Below, in pieces: positions 11,076-23,519 of a DNA stretch of 64,000 bases. The notes beneath the pieces are model-generated. The model worked only from the letters and a program-made list of their open reading frames with translations, was not told the DNA's origin and searched no databases. The position numbers were made by a program, and so were the translations under genes. How positions within the stretch are numbered: position 1 is the first letter of the stretch; each line of letters starts with the position of its first letter. The stretch is from Tillus elongatus (lineage: Eukaryota; Arthropoda; Insecta; Coleoptera; Cleridae), in contig OZ023264.1 in assembly GCA_964006375.1 (NCBI GenBank), positions 11,790,225-11,854,224 of the forward strand, in the 5' to 3' direction.

Positions 11076-11884
11076 TAGCGTAGTTTAGTAGGTATGTACC
11101 TTATGCAGCATATTTTTGTGATTTGTAGACAAAAAGGTATTTAAATACGATCAAATGTACACTGAATATTGTTCTTTTTAAATTTTTTGGTGTGTTATGC
11201 GAAATTTTAGAAGCTCTATCTATTATAGATATCTATAAACAATGCGAGCCTATTATATACGTCAAAGCGGCTTACTGGTCAAAAGTTCTATTCTACATAT
11301 AACGTCAGCTTATTAGTTCTGAAAAATTCTTACCTATTCTATATTCTCTACCACCCATGTATTGATTGGGGTTGTGGTTACTTTAGATCGAAAATGTCCG
11401 TTTTAAAATGTGAGCAGCGTTTTGGTTTTAAGTCAGTTATCAGTGCGCTTAAAAATGATATAAAACATACCTATCATTCTTTTGTGAATCACCAAATGTT
11501 ATTTCACCTATTTCTGCTTATTCAGTTGTTATTTGGTTATAAATAATTACAGGTAAAGATAACAATAAGATGATAAACAAAGTGTAACGTACTTAACAAC
11601 TTTTTAATGATTGTTGAGTAATGTCTTAAATACTGTTGATTGTTTCATGTATAATCAGGTCGTTTACGTAGCTTGACAAATAAAATATTCCCAGAACTAC
11701 AATGGAAATGTCACATGCTGCAAGCGAATTACAAAACTGGCGTAGGTACTTTCAGGTCTCATAAACAAGCGATATTTGAATTGAGCTAAGAGAAAACTAT
11801 TATTAATAATTAGAAAAATAAAACATAACCCCATGGCACGAAAATTAAAAGTTGTAAAGCGCCAACTTGCTTCAAAATCAAAAA
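11076..11884. other. Unassigned AT-rich stretch
   Basis: May hold the 3' end of the Tigger-like element. No gene and no clear terminal inverted repeat identified. Confidence 0.4.
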
Positions 11885-12193
11885 GCCTGGACAGAGCAAG
11901 TGCGTTATGGTGAATTTTCATAAAAATGTTTTTAATAGCAAATACGTCTTTACTTTGAAAAAAAAGCAGGCATGTAATGTGGTTACCAGTATAACCTATA
12001 GTAGAAACAATGTACCATATTTCATCAAAATAACTTTATTGTTTGAAAACGTACAAAATTTTTCGAAAATAAACTCTAAATTTTCCCTAAAAAACTGGTT
12101 CCTAGCCAGCGAACGTTGAGTTAATAGCAAACTGAGCTATTGAAATTTGAAACATATAATAAAAATTCGCTACCATATCGCACTGGATGCGTT
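11885..12193 (+). mobile_element. M element (MITE-like)
   Basis: Opens with AGCAAGTGCGTTATGGTGAA and closes with the reverse (TTCGCTACCATATCGCACTG). About 310 bp, no coding capacity. Body words shared with other copies include GGTTACCAGTATAACCTATA and AACTGGTTCCTAGCCAGCG. Presumably a non-autonomous terminal-inverted-repeat DNA transposon. Confidence 0.7.
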
Positions 12194-12480
12194 TCTTTTC
12201 TTACAAACATGCCTTATATTTGAATGGAAAATGCAAAAATGTAATAATAGAAGGTGTGTTCCATTAAAAAAAAAAGTATCACCAACAACTTATGGACCAG
12301 CCTGTGATTGGAAAACTAGTTTTATAGGATGCAGCTCAAGACAGCCCATAATTAACAAATATAATTTTTTCTCATATCTTGTATAATAACGGATATATTT
12401 AGCGTTACAGTAGAGATGCGTCACCCTGTATATACTAAAACAGATAAAAACTGAAACTAACCCCGGATGTGGGTTCTAAG
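12194..12480 (+). repeat. R repeat, first part
   Basis: The segment that follows M in several copies: CTTACAAACATGC, a run of A, ACTTATGGACCAGCC, GATATATTTAGCG and GCGTCACCCTGTATATAC. Ends in AACCCCGGATGTGGGTTCTA at 12460. Confidence 0.7.
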
Positions 12481-12491
12481 GAATTAACGAA

Positions 12492-12600
12492 TTCGATCAT
12501 CAGGTCTTTAAAAATATGTGTTGTGGTGATTCGGGTTCTTCAAGTGTACCTATCAGTGCCCATCACAGGTTCCAATCTTCACTTGGGAAGGTACTCACTG
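12492..12600 (+). repeat. P-family tail fragment
   Basis: CGATCATCAGGTC followed by TGTGTTGTGGTGATTCGGG and CATCACAGGTTCC matches the DNA 3' of the ribozyme-like motif at 28.6, 28.9 and 55.1 kb. The ribozyme core itself is missing here. Confidence 0.6.
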
Positions 12601-12639
12601 AATTTGATCAAAATCGGCTTATTACATTTTGAGTTATCG

Positions 12640-12642
<3 letters not shown>

Positions 12643-12725
<83 letters not shown>
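12643..12725. repeat. (TA)n tract
   Basis: About 83 bases of pure TA, preceded by TTGAGTTATCGGTG, the left R flank. Confidence 0.98.
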
Positions 12726-12727
<2 letters not shown>

Positions 12728-12756
12728 TTTGGAATGTTGCACTACACTGTAACTTT

Positions 12757-13200
<444 letters not shown>

Positions 13201-13815
13201 TTCACAAAAAATTGAAATCGGCTGCAGAAAAAAAACGCACTTGTGAAACCACGGGATGAGTGTGTTAAATATGGAACGGTTTCACTAAGGGCAAGCACAA
13301 ACAACCAGATATGCTATTCAAATTGAATTAAGTCTTAGAAGTTTTAATCTCCTTTTTATTAAATTAATAAAAAAAAACTTGCTAAAAATTCATCGGAATA
13401 ACAATAATCTGATCACATAACGGTAAAATAAAATTAAAGACTGAATTTTTTTTAAAATAAAAAGTGAAGTTACTAACTAAGATTATAACTCGTTTTATTA
13501 TAAAACTCGATAATCTGATCCAACGGCTTAATCCACTGGACCACCGTCGATATGACAGATGTATGTACTAGCAGGTATATACGGCAGTGTGTTGATTTTC
13601 TAATGTCTTTAATATTTATACGAAACAATTTTTATTCACAATATATTTTTTCCTCATATTTCAATAAAATGAAGGAAAATAATGACTTAGACACAGATCT
13701 AGAAGCTTGTTAGTCATTTTTGGTCATATTTTTCCATCGACTACCATAATTATCAATTTTGACATTTTAACTTTTGTCAATCAGAGGCTTACCTATAACT
13801 TTTTTGTCTTTTAAC
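13201..13815. other. Unassigned AT-rich stretch
   Basis: No gene or repeat boundary seen, beyond a weak R-like segment toward its right end (CTTTTTTGTCTTTTAACTTAC near 13800). Confidence 0.45.
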
Positions 13816-14000
13816 TTACAGATCTATATTTTAGTATATAGGATGCCCTTTATGAGGGAAACCAGCGTACCCAATTTTGTTGCCCTTGCTTAGTTATTTT
13901 CGGAGATATAATTTTTTTCCGAAAGAAAACAATATTTTCTCGGAAAACCTGCGCCGATTTACCTGGCTAACGAACTTGTCCAAGTCACTTAGAAAGGAAG

Positions 14001-14004
<4 letters not shown>
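13816..14004 (+). repeat. R repeat, left flank of TA tract
   Basis: Contains ATTTTCGGAGATATAATTTT, GAAAACCTGCGCCGATT and CTAACGAACTTGTCCAAG, the R text that precedes TA tracts. The usual closing words GAGTTATCGGTG are missing: the TA tract begins straight after AAGGAAGGTACA. Confidence 0.75.

Positions 14005-14075
<71 letters not shown>
14005..14075. repeat. (TA)n tract
   Basis: About 71 bases of TA inside an R repeat. Confidence 0.98.
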
Positions 14076-14078
<3 letters not shown>

Positions 14079-14180
14079 TGAAACTTACCCTGGATATGGG
14101 TTCTAGGGGGCCTAGTTCGCGCTCAGTTGAAAAAACCTTTTCAAAATTCAAAAGTTGGGATCCCTTCGCCAGCCTCCCAA
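14076..14180 (+). repeat. R repeat, right flank of TA tract
   Basis: AAATTGAAACTTACCCTGGA, GGGTTCTAGGGGGCCTAG and TCAAAATTCAAAAGTTGGGA match other R right flanks. Confidence 0.75.
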
Positions 14181-14188
14181 CACTGAGT

Positions 14189-14715
14189 GAGTGGTAAGAC
14201 ACGAAGCACGTGCCGCCACCTCGTTGTGGAACCAAGTAGTATGTTGTCACGGCAGCTCCAAATGACACAAAGTGTTATAAATAGAGAGTGTATACAACCA
14301 ACTAACAATTTAGTAAATTGTCAGCCCTGGCCTATTTCAACCCTAATATAGGGACAAAGTTTGTAAGGCTACATGCATTCTCACCACATCTTGTGTCTTA
14401 TATCTAATTTAGTGTTGGAAGGCTGGCTACCATAGCCGTATTACTTTATAGGTGTATTTTCGCTGCAATTAGTATGCCGTACTAATGAACTCTAATTAGA
14501 GCGAAACCGGTCTACGGTTCTAATTGTGATGAGAATGCATCTAGTCTTAGATACTTTGTCCCCATGTTAGTGTAGAGATGGGACAGGGCTGACAATTTAG
14601 TAAATTGTTAGTTGGTTGTATACAGTCTCTATTGTTAACACTTTGTGTTATTTGGAGCTGCCGTGACAACATACTACTTGGTTTCGCAACGAGGTGGCGG
14701 CACGTACTTCGTGTC
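14189..14715. repeat. H-family palindromic element
   Basis: The left arm (CCAAGTAGTATGTTGTCACG at 14234, GTATACAACCAACTAACA at 14291) is repeated in reverse on the right (TGTTAGTTGGTTGTATAC, then CGTGACAACATACTACTTGG). Arms are about 190 bp and lie near 14189-14383 and 14530-14712. The 145-bp middle carries a hammerhead-like motif. Related pieces lie at 32.9, 47.8, 49.5 and 55.9-56.2 kb. No coding capacity. Confidence 0.75.
14466..14526 (+). ncRNA. Degenerate hammerhead-like motif (H family)
   Basis: Outer stem CAATTAG / CTAATTG, inner stem GCCGTA / TACGGT, GAAA and the GTC triplet are intact, but the core reads CTAATGA instead of CTGATGA, and stem II is altered (AACTCTAATTAGAGC). Loss of the conserved G would be expected to abolish cleavage. 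Confidence 0.45.
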
Positions 14716-15126
14716 TTATATCTAATTTAGTCTTGTAATTTAAGTTGTGTAGTATACAGCAGAAGGTAATGTTTTTTGTATGGCACATGGTAAAATTAAT
14801 ACAAAAAAATCTGAATTGCTTATTTTTTTAAATTCCTATAGTAGTAAGCAAAACTGTTATCGTAATCAGTAAACCATAAACACAAAAGAAATTGTAACTT
14901 TCAAGGTCATAATCCGTTCTCGTCAATACTCATTAAATTGCAAATAAAAATATTAACTCACTTTGTTTAAGAAGAAAACACCCCCTTCACCAGGCAAATT
15001 AAACAATTTACTATAATAATGCTTAATAACTTTCTTGGGAGTCTTCATGTTATACAGATTAAGATTTATGTGAATCAAACAAGCACTCTGACACCACTGA
15101 CAAATAAAGTGTTAATATTTTTATTA
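14716..15126. other. Unassigned AT-rich stretch
   Basis: No gene or repeat recognised. Confidence 0.45.
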
Positions 15127-15304
15127 TACTTGCGTATCAAATGACGAATTACATTTCAACACATTTCCTTTGACCACTCACTATCAAAGGAAATTGTAAA
15201 AGCCATACGCAAATGGGAATATATCGCGTCTTTATATTTCTCATACAAATATACAGAGTGGCCCAAAAGTTCAGCACACCGTTCTGTCACAAAGTACTGA
15301 AAAT
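15127..15304 (+). repeat. Direct repeat, left copy, flanking LINE copy C
   Basis: A 178-bp sequence starting TACTTGCGTATCAAATGA and ending CACAAAGTACTGAAAAT recurs at 16466-16639 with a 4-base indel and few mismatches. It holds CAGAGTGGCCCAAAAG near its 3' end, a word that resembles DNA-transposon ends. Confidence 0.9.
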
Positions 15305-16465
15305 GTTGTCTCGTTGTTCGCCGGCAATTCTACCCTCAACCCACCTCCAAATCTTCAACGACCAACAGTCCCCAATGTGTTTTTTATGTCGCGTATAAAA
15401 TGACGCATATCATTTTCAAAACTAAAAAGGTACGAAAGGTGCTCTCTTCTCTTAATACCAGGAAAGCCTCTGGCCTTGACGAGATCTCAATAATTGTTCT
15501 CAAAAAATGCGCACCAGAACTTGCTCCTGTCCTGACTCGTCTGCTTCAGACATCTTACAATAGAGGCATATTCCCTAGTAACTGGAAAACTGCTCGAATA
15601 CAACCCGTCCCCAAGAAAGGATCCAAAGCGCTTCCTAGCAACTAAAAGCCTATTTCTCTCCTTTCAGTCGTCTCTAAAGTGATGGAAAAGTATATAAACA
15701 CCGAATTACTAAAATTTAATGAAAAACACAGTCTAATCCACGACAGGCAGTATGGATTCCGTCAGCGCAGATCAACTGCCGACCTCCTTTCCTTTGTCAC
15801 CTATTCTTGGAACAAGTCTATGGAACTACACGGTGAATCCCAGATTGTCGCTCTAGGCATATCCAAAACATTCGACCAGGTCTGGCACGCAACGCTGCAT
15901 AATAAGCTTCCTGCCTATGGCCCACCACCAAAACTCTGTGCCTGAACAGCAAATTTCCTCTCCAACCGGAGCATTTCTGTTGTCGTGGATGGCCATTCCT
16001 CTAAGCTGTATCCAATCAATGCAGGAGTCCCTCAAGATTCAGCTTTAGCCCCTACTTTGTGTCTTCACCACATCCAACCCAGTTCACAGTTACGCGGATG
16101 ACAGCACCCTACACTCAAATATACAATATTCTAAGCCTGTCTCTTTAGCCAAATTAGATGAGGATCGCATACTCATGGAGGGTTCTGTCTCTGGGAATCT
16201 CCAAAAAATATTAGACTGGGGAAGTACAAATCGTGTACAATTTAACTCCACCAAATCACAGTCTTTCTTTCTATCGCATAAGAGATACACCAGCACTACC
16301 CCCATTACAATGAACAACCAATTTATTCAAAGTAATGAGTCCTTTTCACTTGTTGGCACTTATGTGAATCTAAATCTCGATTGGCACTAACATGTCACAT
16401 CAGTTGCAGAAGCGGCTGCTAAGAAATTGAGTTTCCTCTTCCGGGCTCGCAAATACTTTTGCAAA
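15305..16465 (+). mobile_element. LINE family K, copy C (internal fragment)
   Basis: Covers the reverse transcriptase from its N-terminal part (SSLNTRKASGLDEISI; VLKKCAPELAPVLTRLLQTS) through DRQYGFRQRRSTADLLSF, a degraded motif A (GISKTFDQVWH in place of DISKAFDQVWH, so the catalytic aspartate is lost), VVVDGHSSKLYPINAGVP, and DLQKILDW-type text. It ends abruptly inside the coding region at GGGCTCGCAAATACTTTTGC, without the K tail. A fragment truncated at both ends, bounded by 178-bp direct repeats, is not what target-primed LINE insertion normally leaves. Several stops and small deletions. Confidence 0.85.
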
Positions 16466-16639
16466 TACTTGCGTATCAAATGAATAATTACATTTCACCA
16501 CATTTCTTTTGACCACTATCAAAGGAAATTGTAAAAGCCATACGCAAATGGGAATATATCGCGTCTTTATATTTCTCATACAAATATACAGAGTGGCCTA
16601 AAAGTTCAGCACACCGTTCTGTCACAAAGTACTGAAAAT
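16466..16639 (+). repeat. Direct repeat, right copy, flanking LINE copy C
   Basis: 174-bp partner of 15127-15304. The join to the LINE falls where both share AATACTT, suggesting microhomology. Confidence 0.9.
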
Positions 16640-17385
16640 TATGACGATTTAAGTTAGCACTCTTTTGTAGTTAAAGACAATTTAATTCCACAATCCTTCT
16701 TCTAGAAGTAACGAACCTAAAAGTGTCTATAGAATTTAAAAGATTAAAACTCAGTTTCATTTCTGAACGTCACACAGTCTGGGATTGACATAATTAGACA
16801 TTGAATGAAAGGCTTCCCCTCCAGACACCAAATTTATTTTAAATTTAATTCCAGACGCGTTTCGACCTCCATGATAAATCTACAAAGACAACAAGAAAGG
16901 TCTGTCAGAAAAACATTAGTTTTTGCGGTAGGCAATTGGGCATGTCAGACCACAATTGTGACAAGATACTCTCTACAGAAAAACGTCAAAGGCTGAAATC
17001 ACAAGTCACACAATAAAATGCCAACCAACAATCAAGTTAAAATCTAAAAGAGCTACAGATACAGTAACACTAGCTAAATAATATGTTAAGTTAAACATGC
17101 AATTAAAATTAACAAAACTAAAAACATCAAAGCAAATTGAAAAGCGTTGAAAGCTATAAAATTGCAAAAGTCTAATATTTGAACACTAAGAATTCAAGTC
17201 TATCATAGAAACACAAAGCAAAGCCAATGAGTGAAACTGACAAGGTTAAACAACACAAGAGGCAGGCACAATCAAGCAGAAACCCAATGAGAACCGCTAG
17301 GGTAAGGAAACTATGAAAGATTAAGTGAATAAAACAGAACAAAATGAGCACTACTCACTTGAACAATTCTTAAAAATTGAAGTTT
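16640..17385. other. Unassigned, with a possible ribozyme remnant
   Basis: No gene. On the minus strand near 16888-16840, GGAGGTCGAAACGCGTCTGG has the GAAA, tiny stem III and GTC layout of the hammerhead 3' half, but no CTGANGA core precedes it. The rest is AT-rich and unassigned. Confidence 0.35.
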
Positions 17386-19425
17386 CGAGGTCCGACACAC
17401 AGCTCAAATCCCTTGGATCTCCTTCTTACTACAAAACCTGAATGCTCCACTTGGTCGCTCAGACCACAGCATGGTCACTGTTTTCTGCGAAATGCAACCC
17501 GAGGTCACACAGTCATCACACCCACGTATCGTTTGGCACTACAACTCCGCGAAATGGGACGAAATCCGGGATTACTTTTCCTCATTTTCATGGGCGTCTG
17601 TCTGCTTCTCTCATCCTGACGCCTCTGATATCTCGCAAAACGTCACCGAAATTATCCAAGCTGGCATGGAATTATTTATTTCACGTACACAGAAAACCTC
17701 TTCAGCCAGTCAAAAGCCCTGGTTCTCTAAATCCTGTGACAAGACCAGACTTGAAAAGGTTAAAGCTCACAAAAAGCTTCTACACAATCCCAGCCAAGAA
17801 AACCGTGAAGCATTTAACGACGCAAGAAACCGCTATGTCCGCATTCTTTTTGAGGCAAAAAACTCCTTTAATAACCACATCAAAAACAAAGTCATCTCAA
17901 GCTCCAACGACAGAAAACAATTGTTCTCAAAAAATGCGCACCAGAACTTGCTCCTGTCCTGACTCGCCTGTTTCAGACATCTTACAATATAGGCATATTC
18001 CCTAGTAACTGTAAAACTGCTCGAGTACAACCCGTCCCCAAGAAAGGATACAAAGCGCTTCCTAGCAACTACGGGCCTATTTATCTCCTTTCAGTCATCT
18101 CTAAAGTGATGGAGAAGTATGTAAACACCGAATTCCTAAAATCTCTTGAAAAACACAGTCTAATCCGCGACAGGCAGTATAAATTCAGTCAGCGCAGATA
18201 CTGCCGACCTCCTTTCCTTTTTCGCCGATTCTTGGAACAAGTCTGTGGAACTACACGGTGAATCCCAGATTGTCGCTCTAGACATATCTAAAGCATTCGG
18301 CCAGGTCTGGCACGCAGCGCTGCTTAATTAACTTCCGACCTATGGCCTACCACCAAAACTCTGTACCTGGACAGAAAATCTCCTCTCCAACCGGAGCATT
18401 TCTGTTGTCGTGGATGGCCATTCCTCTAAACTGTATCCAATTAATGCAGGAGTCCCTCAAGGTTCAGCTTTAGCCCGTACTTTGTTTCTATTTCACGTCA
18501 ATGACTCTCTAGCACATCCAACCCAGTTCACAGTTACGTGGACGAAAGCACCCTCCACTCAAATATACAATATTCTAATCCTGTCTCTTTAGCCCAATTA
18601 GATGAGGATATCAGACTCATGGATAGTTCTGTCTCTGTGGATCTTTAAAAAATATTAGACTGTGGAAGTAGAAATATTGTACAATTCAACTCCACCAAAT
18701 ATCAGTCTTGCTTTCTATACCAGCCCTAGACCCATCACAATAATCAAGTTATTCAAAGTAATGAGTCCTTTTCACTTGTTGACATTTATGTGGATCGAAA
18801 TCTCAATTCGCACCAACATGTCACGTCAATTGCAGAAGCGGCTGCTAAGAAATTAGGTTTCCTTTTCCGGGCTCGCAAATACTTTTCTTCAGCTAATCTC
18901 TATACCTTATGTACTTCACAAATAAGGCCAAACCTGGAATACTGCTCACACATCTGGGGTGCCGCTGCCGCTTCTACACTTGCTATCTTGGACTCAATTC
19001 AGAAGATACGACTCATCGGTGACCCTACTTTCACCCAAATGCTGCCATCCGTTGCCGACCGACGTGCCGTTGGTGACCTATCTCTTTTTTATAGATATCT
19101 GCACGGGCACTGCTAAGGGGAGCTTTCTTCCATAGTTCCTCCATCTGCTGCCCCCAACAGATCTACCAGGGAAACAGAGAGGATGCACCCTTTTACTGTC
19201 CAGGTCACCAGACCTAGAACATCTTGTTATGCCTGCTCTTTTGTCCCGATGACTTCCAAGTTGTGGAATTCCTTACCGGTACATGTTTTTCCTTCTCCTC
19301 CAAACATCCAAACCTTCAAGTCCAGAATTAACAAGTTGCCTCTTTCCTTCTTGTCGACACCCACGGTACGATAGTATTTAGGCTGTAAGCCCTCGTGGTG
19401 TGTTGTTGAAATATAAAAAAAGAGC
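17386..19425 (+). mobile_element. LINE family K, copy D
   Basis: Begins within the endonuclease region (text matching QLKSLGSPSYYKT, and SDHSMVTVFC with the SDH catalytic signature), continues through the linker (WNYLFHVHRKPLQ or ELFISRTQKTSSASQKPW in the other frame; ARNRYVRILFEAKNSFNNHI), a deletion that joins it to the reverse transcriptase near 17917, then ISKAFGQVWHAALLN, VVVDGHSSKLYPINAGVP, a broken YADD region, and the tail EAAAKKLGFLFRARKYFS to FKSRINKLPLS. Ends with GCTGTAAGCCCTCGTGGTG and GTTGTTGAAATATAAAAAA, the poly-A-like 3' end. Multiple stops and frameshifts; dead. Confidence 0.88.
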
Positions 19426-19780
19426 TACTTGAGCAGTAATTCAACTACTACAATATGGTGAAAACGACTACATGTTCCCCTTAGTCATTGAACAGTAATT
19501 GAAGCATCAATTATCAAGTACTTCGCACAGAAATTAATTAAGTTACAGTAATTTAATTACCTGAAGTAACTGAGCTAGTTTTTCAATTACTTTAGTTGAA
19601 TTACCTGACAGCTCTGGTTGTGTCTGTGTAAGTAGGTGCTGTCTATTAAAAACTCAAGAGAATTATTTGATTAGTTTATTTCTTTATAATTGTATTAGTT
19701 TAAATAGTTATGTTTTCTCTGATAAAGTGAGGAATATATTGCTAGAACCTTTTAGACCACCTGTATAATTAAAGGTGAAA
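19426..19780. other. Unassigned spacer
   Basis: AT-rich; several TTCAATTAC / GTAATTGAA words at 19440-19600 make weak inverted pairs. No gene. Confidence 0.45.
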
Positions 19781-19874
19781 TACGGCATTTTTTTTTTGTT
19801 CCCTCAGGGCTCGTCCGCGGCCTTGCCGCCCCGATAGCACCGCAACCCTTGGTTGATTGTGCATACCCCTAGTC

Positions 19875-22800
19875 TTACTCCACCCATTCCAAAATCACTG
19901 TGCCTTGAACTAGTCTGCACAGCGATTGGTAGGGTGAAGTTTTATATTGCTCTGTCTCCGGTCTAGAGTGACCGTAGATCAGTTGTCTTTTCCGGTCCAG
20001 AGCTATACACTCGCACAAGATGTGCTGGGCTGATTCCTCCCCCTCGCCGCAGAGTCTGCATGCGAGGTCCCCTTCGAACCGCCCCATTTTATGTAGGTGT
20101 TTCTTGACGGCCATGTGTCCCGTCAAGAGACCTGTTGTGTTTCTGAGCTGTCCTCTGCTAAGGTTTAGCAGCTCCACAGCTCTCTTTGAACTGGGTCCGT
20201 CAATTATTGACTTCCCATGTCTGAGCCCTCGACAGTCCGCCCAGTACACCTTGTGTTGGTTTCTGACCCAGGACTTAATGGCTCCCCTGGCAGTGCTCTT
20301 TGACACGCCCAGAGCCGGTTCTGGTCCCATAAATGGTTCTGCTGACCCTCTCTTCGCGAGACTGTCAGCTTCTTCATTGCCTTTGACCCCCGAGTGACCC
20401 GGCACCCAGATGAGGGTCACCTAATTCTGCCCAGCCAGGTCGCTCGTCTCGTCTCGGCACTCACTCACCAGCCAGGAATTTACCCGTGGGCTACTTAGTG
20501 CCTTAAGGGCTGCCTGGCTGTCTGTGGCTATGAGGATCCGCTTGTTGGTGTAGCCCCTCCTCTTGTTCTCCCGCACACAGTGCAGGATGGCGTACATCTC
20601 GGCCTGAAACACCGTTGCATGGGCTCCGAGGGAAATACTGTGACTTACCCTCGGTCCTTCCGAGTAAACACCTGCCCCCGTCCCACGCTCCCCGCCAGAT
20701 CCGTCCGTGAACCAGACGAGCGCGTCCCGTGGTATGCCCGGCGTCTCCTCCCGCCATGCCCCGCGATCAGGGATTTCCACTGTGAAGTTGTTTTCCCTGC
20801 ACATTCGCGGGCTCGCGAAGTCTGACCTCATTTCAAGCATGGGTTCCTTCACGATCTCCTGAATTTTGCAGTGGCCCCTGAAGCCTGGGTTGATCTTCAG
20901 TCTACCATTGCAGGCTAGTCTGTATAGTCCTAGCCTGGCCTCTCCCATAATAACTAAGTGTAGGGGGGGTAGATCCAACAACACCTCCATGGCGGCTGTT
21001 GGGGTTGAAGACATGGCCCCTGTGATGCCTAGGCAAGCCATCCTTTGGATCTTGCCTAGTTTTTGTTTGGCACTGGATTGTGTCACCTTAGGCCACCAGA
21101 CCAGTGCCGCATATGTTAACGATGGTCTGACCACCCTTGTGTACAGCCAGTGGGCCATACTAGGTCTTAGTCCCCACGTTTTTCCATATAGCCGCCTAGT
21201 GACGGCTAAGGTCATGACTGCCTTACGCAGTATTTTTCCAATGTGACCATTCCAGGTAAGCTTAGAGTCCAATACGACCCCAAGATATTTTACCTCCATG
21301 GCCATTGGAACGCTCCTACCGTATAGAGTGAGAGTTCTGTGGCTTTCACACTTCCTCCTCCTCGTAAACGGCACGACGGTTGCTTTCTCGGGGCTCACCC
21401 CGAGCCCTTGATCAACCGTCCACCCTTCCACCACTTTCAGTGCAGTCTGCATACGCTCCCACACTGCCTGTGTGACCTTTCCTCGGACTATGATGACAAT
21501 GTCGTCCGCATAGCCCTGTACCTCATACCCCCCTCCCGAGAGCCTCCCCAGCAGGCCGTCCACGACTAGACACCAGAGCAAGGGAGACAGAACGCTCCCC
21601 TGCGGACACCCCGCCGCGACCCCCGCCAGCAGAGTCCCTCCCGCGAGTGAGGTGAACACCGCCCTGTCCCTGAGCATGGAACCGAACCACCTGCAGCAGG
21701 TCTCCTCTATTCCACGCTCCCGGGCAGCTGCCAGAACCGATCCGAACGAGGTGTTGCTAAAGGCCCCCTCTATGTCTAGGAAGGCCCCCAGCGCCACCTC
21801 CTTGTTCTCCAGCGTATTCTCCAGTTTCAGCACCAGTTGGTGCAGTGCTGTTTCTGTTGAGAATCCTGCTCTGTATGCATATTGTCCGCAGTGTAGAGGA
21901 TATGCTTCCAGTACACCGCCCCTAATGTGCCGGTCGAGCAGTTTTTCCACTGTTTTCAGCAAGAAGGACATGAGACTTATTGGCCTCAGGGACTTTGCCT
22001 GGTCTGTTGGACGCCCAGGTTTAGGAATAAATACAACCCTGGCCAGTCTCCATGCCCTCGGAATGTACCCCAGAGCCAGGCTGGCCCTCATAATGAGGGT
22101 AAGCACCGGCGCCAGTATATCTATCCCCTGTTGGAGCATGATGGGCATTATTCCATCAAATCCCGGCGATTTGTATGGCTTAAAGCTGTTAATGGCCCAC
22201 CTGATTTTGCTCCAGGTAACCACCTCTTTAGCGACTGTCCAGTCTACTCTAGATGCCCGCCTATAAGGCGCCTCTATTTCTGAGTGTTCCCAGTCCGGAG
22301 GTGATTGGTTTATTATGTTACAGCCGGGGAAGTGCGTCTGGAGTAAAATTTCCATAGTTTCCTCCCCCGAGCTTGTAAAGCCTCCCGTGGGTGTTCTAAG
22401 GGAGCCTATGTTAGTCTGAGGGCCCTAAGACAGGATCTTGTGTAGTCGAGCACTCTCGGACGTGTTTTCCACTTCTTCGCAGTGCCTCCTCCACGACTCC
22501 TTCTTGGCGTCCCTCAGTCTTTTGTTATAGGTCGATAGGGCCTGTCTATATTCATCCCATGCTCCCGACCTTTTGGCCGCGTTAAACAGCTTACGAACCT
22601 GCGTCCTCCTTTGCCTGAGGTCCTCGTTCCACCATGGGACGTTCCTGGTGGACACCCTCATTTTCAGGGGGCAGTTGGCGTTATAGGCCGAGGTAATTGC
22701 GTCTCGCAATTGGACTGCTGCAATCTCGAGGTCTATTGAATCCCTTATGGCACTCTCAACCCCCCGCAGTTCCACAGCTAGGTCTGCCCTGTAGGCTTCC

Positions 22801-23519
22801 CAGTCCGCCTTGCGGGGGTCCCGGTACCATACCGTTTCTCTTTAGACTTTGGCGATTCCAAACCGGATGTATCTGTGGTCTGAGCTACTCACTTCCCCAG
22901 ACACAGCCCAGCTTTTAACAAAGTCACCCAGAAACTGGGTGGAAACTGTTAGGTCTAAAACTTCCTCACGCCGTGTTGTGACGAATGTCGGTTTATTACC
23001 TCTATTCAATATGTCTGAATTAAATTTCATAAAGAATTGTAAAAGTGCCTCACCCCTAGAGTTTGTGTCCGAGCTACCCCACAACTCATGGTGCGCATTC
23101 GCATCCATGCCGATGATGGTCTGCCATCCACCTGCTCTGCTACCCACCATCAGCTGCTCCAATTCGTTGGGTGGAGGAGGGTCCGTGCTGTCCCCTGGCA
23201 GATAGGCTGACGCGACAGTAATGTCCCTCAGCCCATCCGCTCCTCCACATCGGATTTTGATCGTTGCCAGGTTCCTGGAACAGAAATTCATTAGAGGGAG
23301 AAACTCTATCCCTTCCCTGACAAAAATGCAAGCCCTCGGATTCTCGCTGAACCTGCTGTAGATGAGCTTTCCAGTAGCTCCGCTGAGTCCCTTGATCTCT
23401 CCTTTGTAGGAGTACGGTTCCTGGATGAGGGCCACATCCGTGTTCCTCAGAGCCATTAGTAGTCCGGCCGTGGTTGCCCTACTGTGTTGGAGGTTGACCT
23501 GAAGGAACCTAAGTCCCAT
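19875..23519 (-). pseudogene. LINE ORF2: endonuclease, RT, RNase H; three stops
   Basis: One continuous reading frame of about 1214 codons interrupted by only three stops: TAA at 22842-22844, TAG at 22425-22427 and TAG at 20421-20423. Residues 1-226 form the AP-like endonuclease that nicks the target (VNLQHSRAT, LIQEPYSY, GMDANAHHELWG, SSSDHRYI). The reverse transcriptase starts near residue 450 (KSPGFDGIMP), with motif A FLDIEGAF, GCPQGSVLSP near 637 and the catalytic YADD at about 670. RNase H begins near residue 937 (WFTDGSG, AEMYAI, ATDSQAAL, then after the last stop WVPGHSGVKGNEEAD), with all acidic residues present. A zinc-knuckle-like CRLCGEGEESAQHILCEC lies near the C-terminus. The start ATG overlaps the end of ORF1 by 11 bases. 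Every domain keeps its catalytic residues; only the stops disable it. Confidence 0.93.

Noticed and set aside
15127..16639. Idea that the 178-bp direct repeats are LTRs of a retrotransposon
   Set aside because: They lack TG...CA ends, and the enclosed sequence is a non-LTR reverse transcriptase fragment without gag, protease or integrase.
16840..16888. Fourth hammerhead family (minus strand, GTCGAAACGCGTCTGG)
   Set aside because: Only the 3' half of the motif is present; no CTGANGA-like core or stem II partner could be found upstream.
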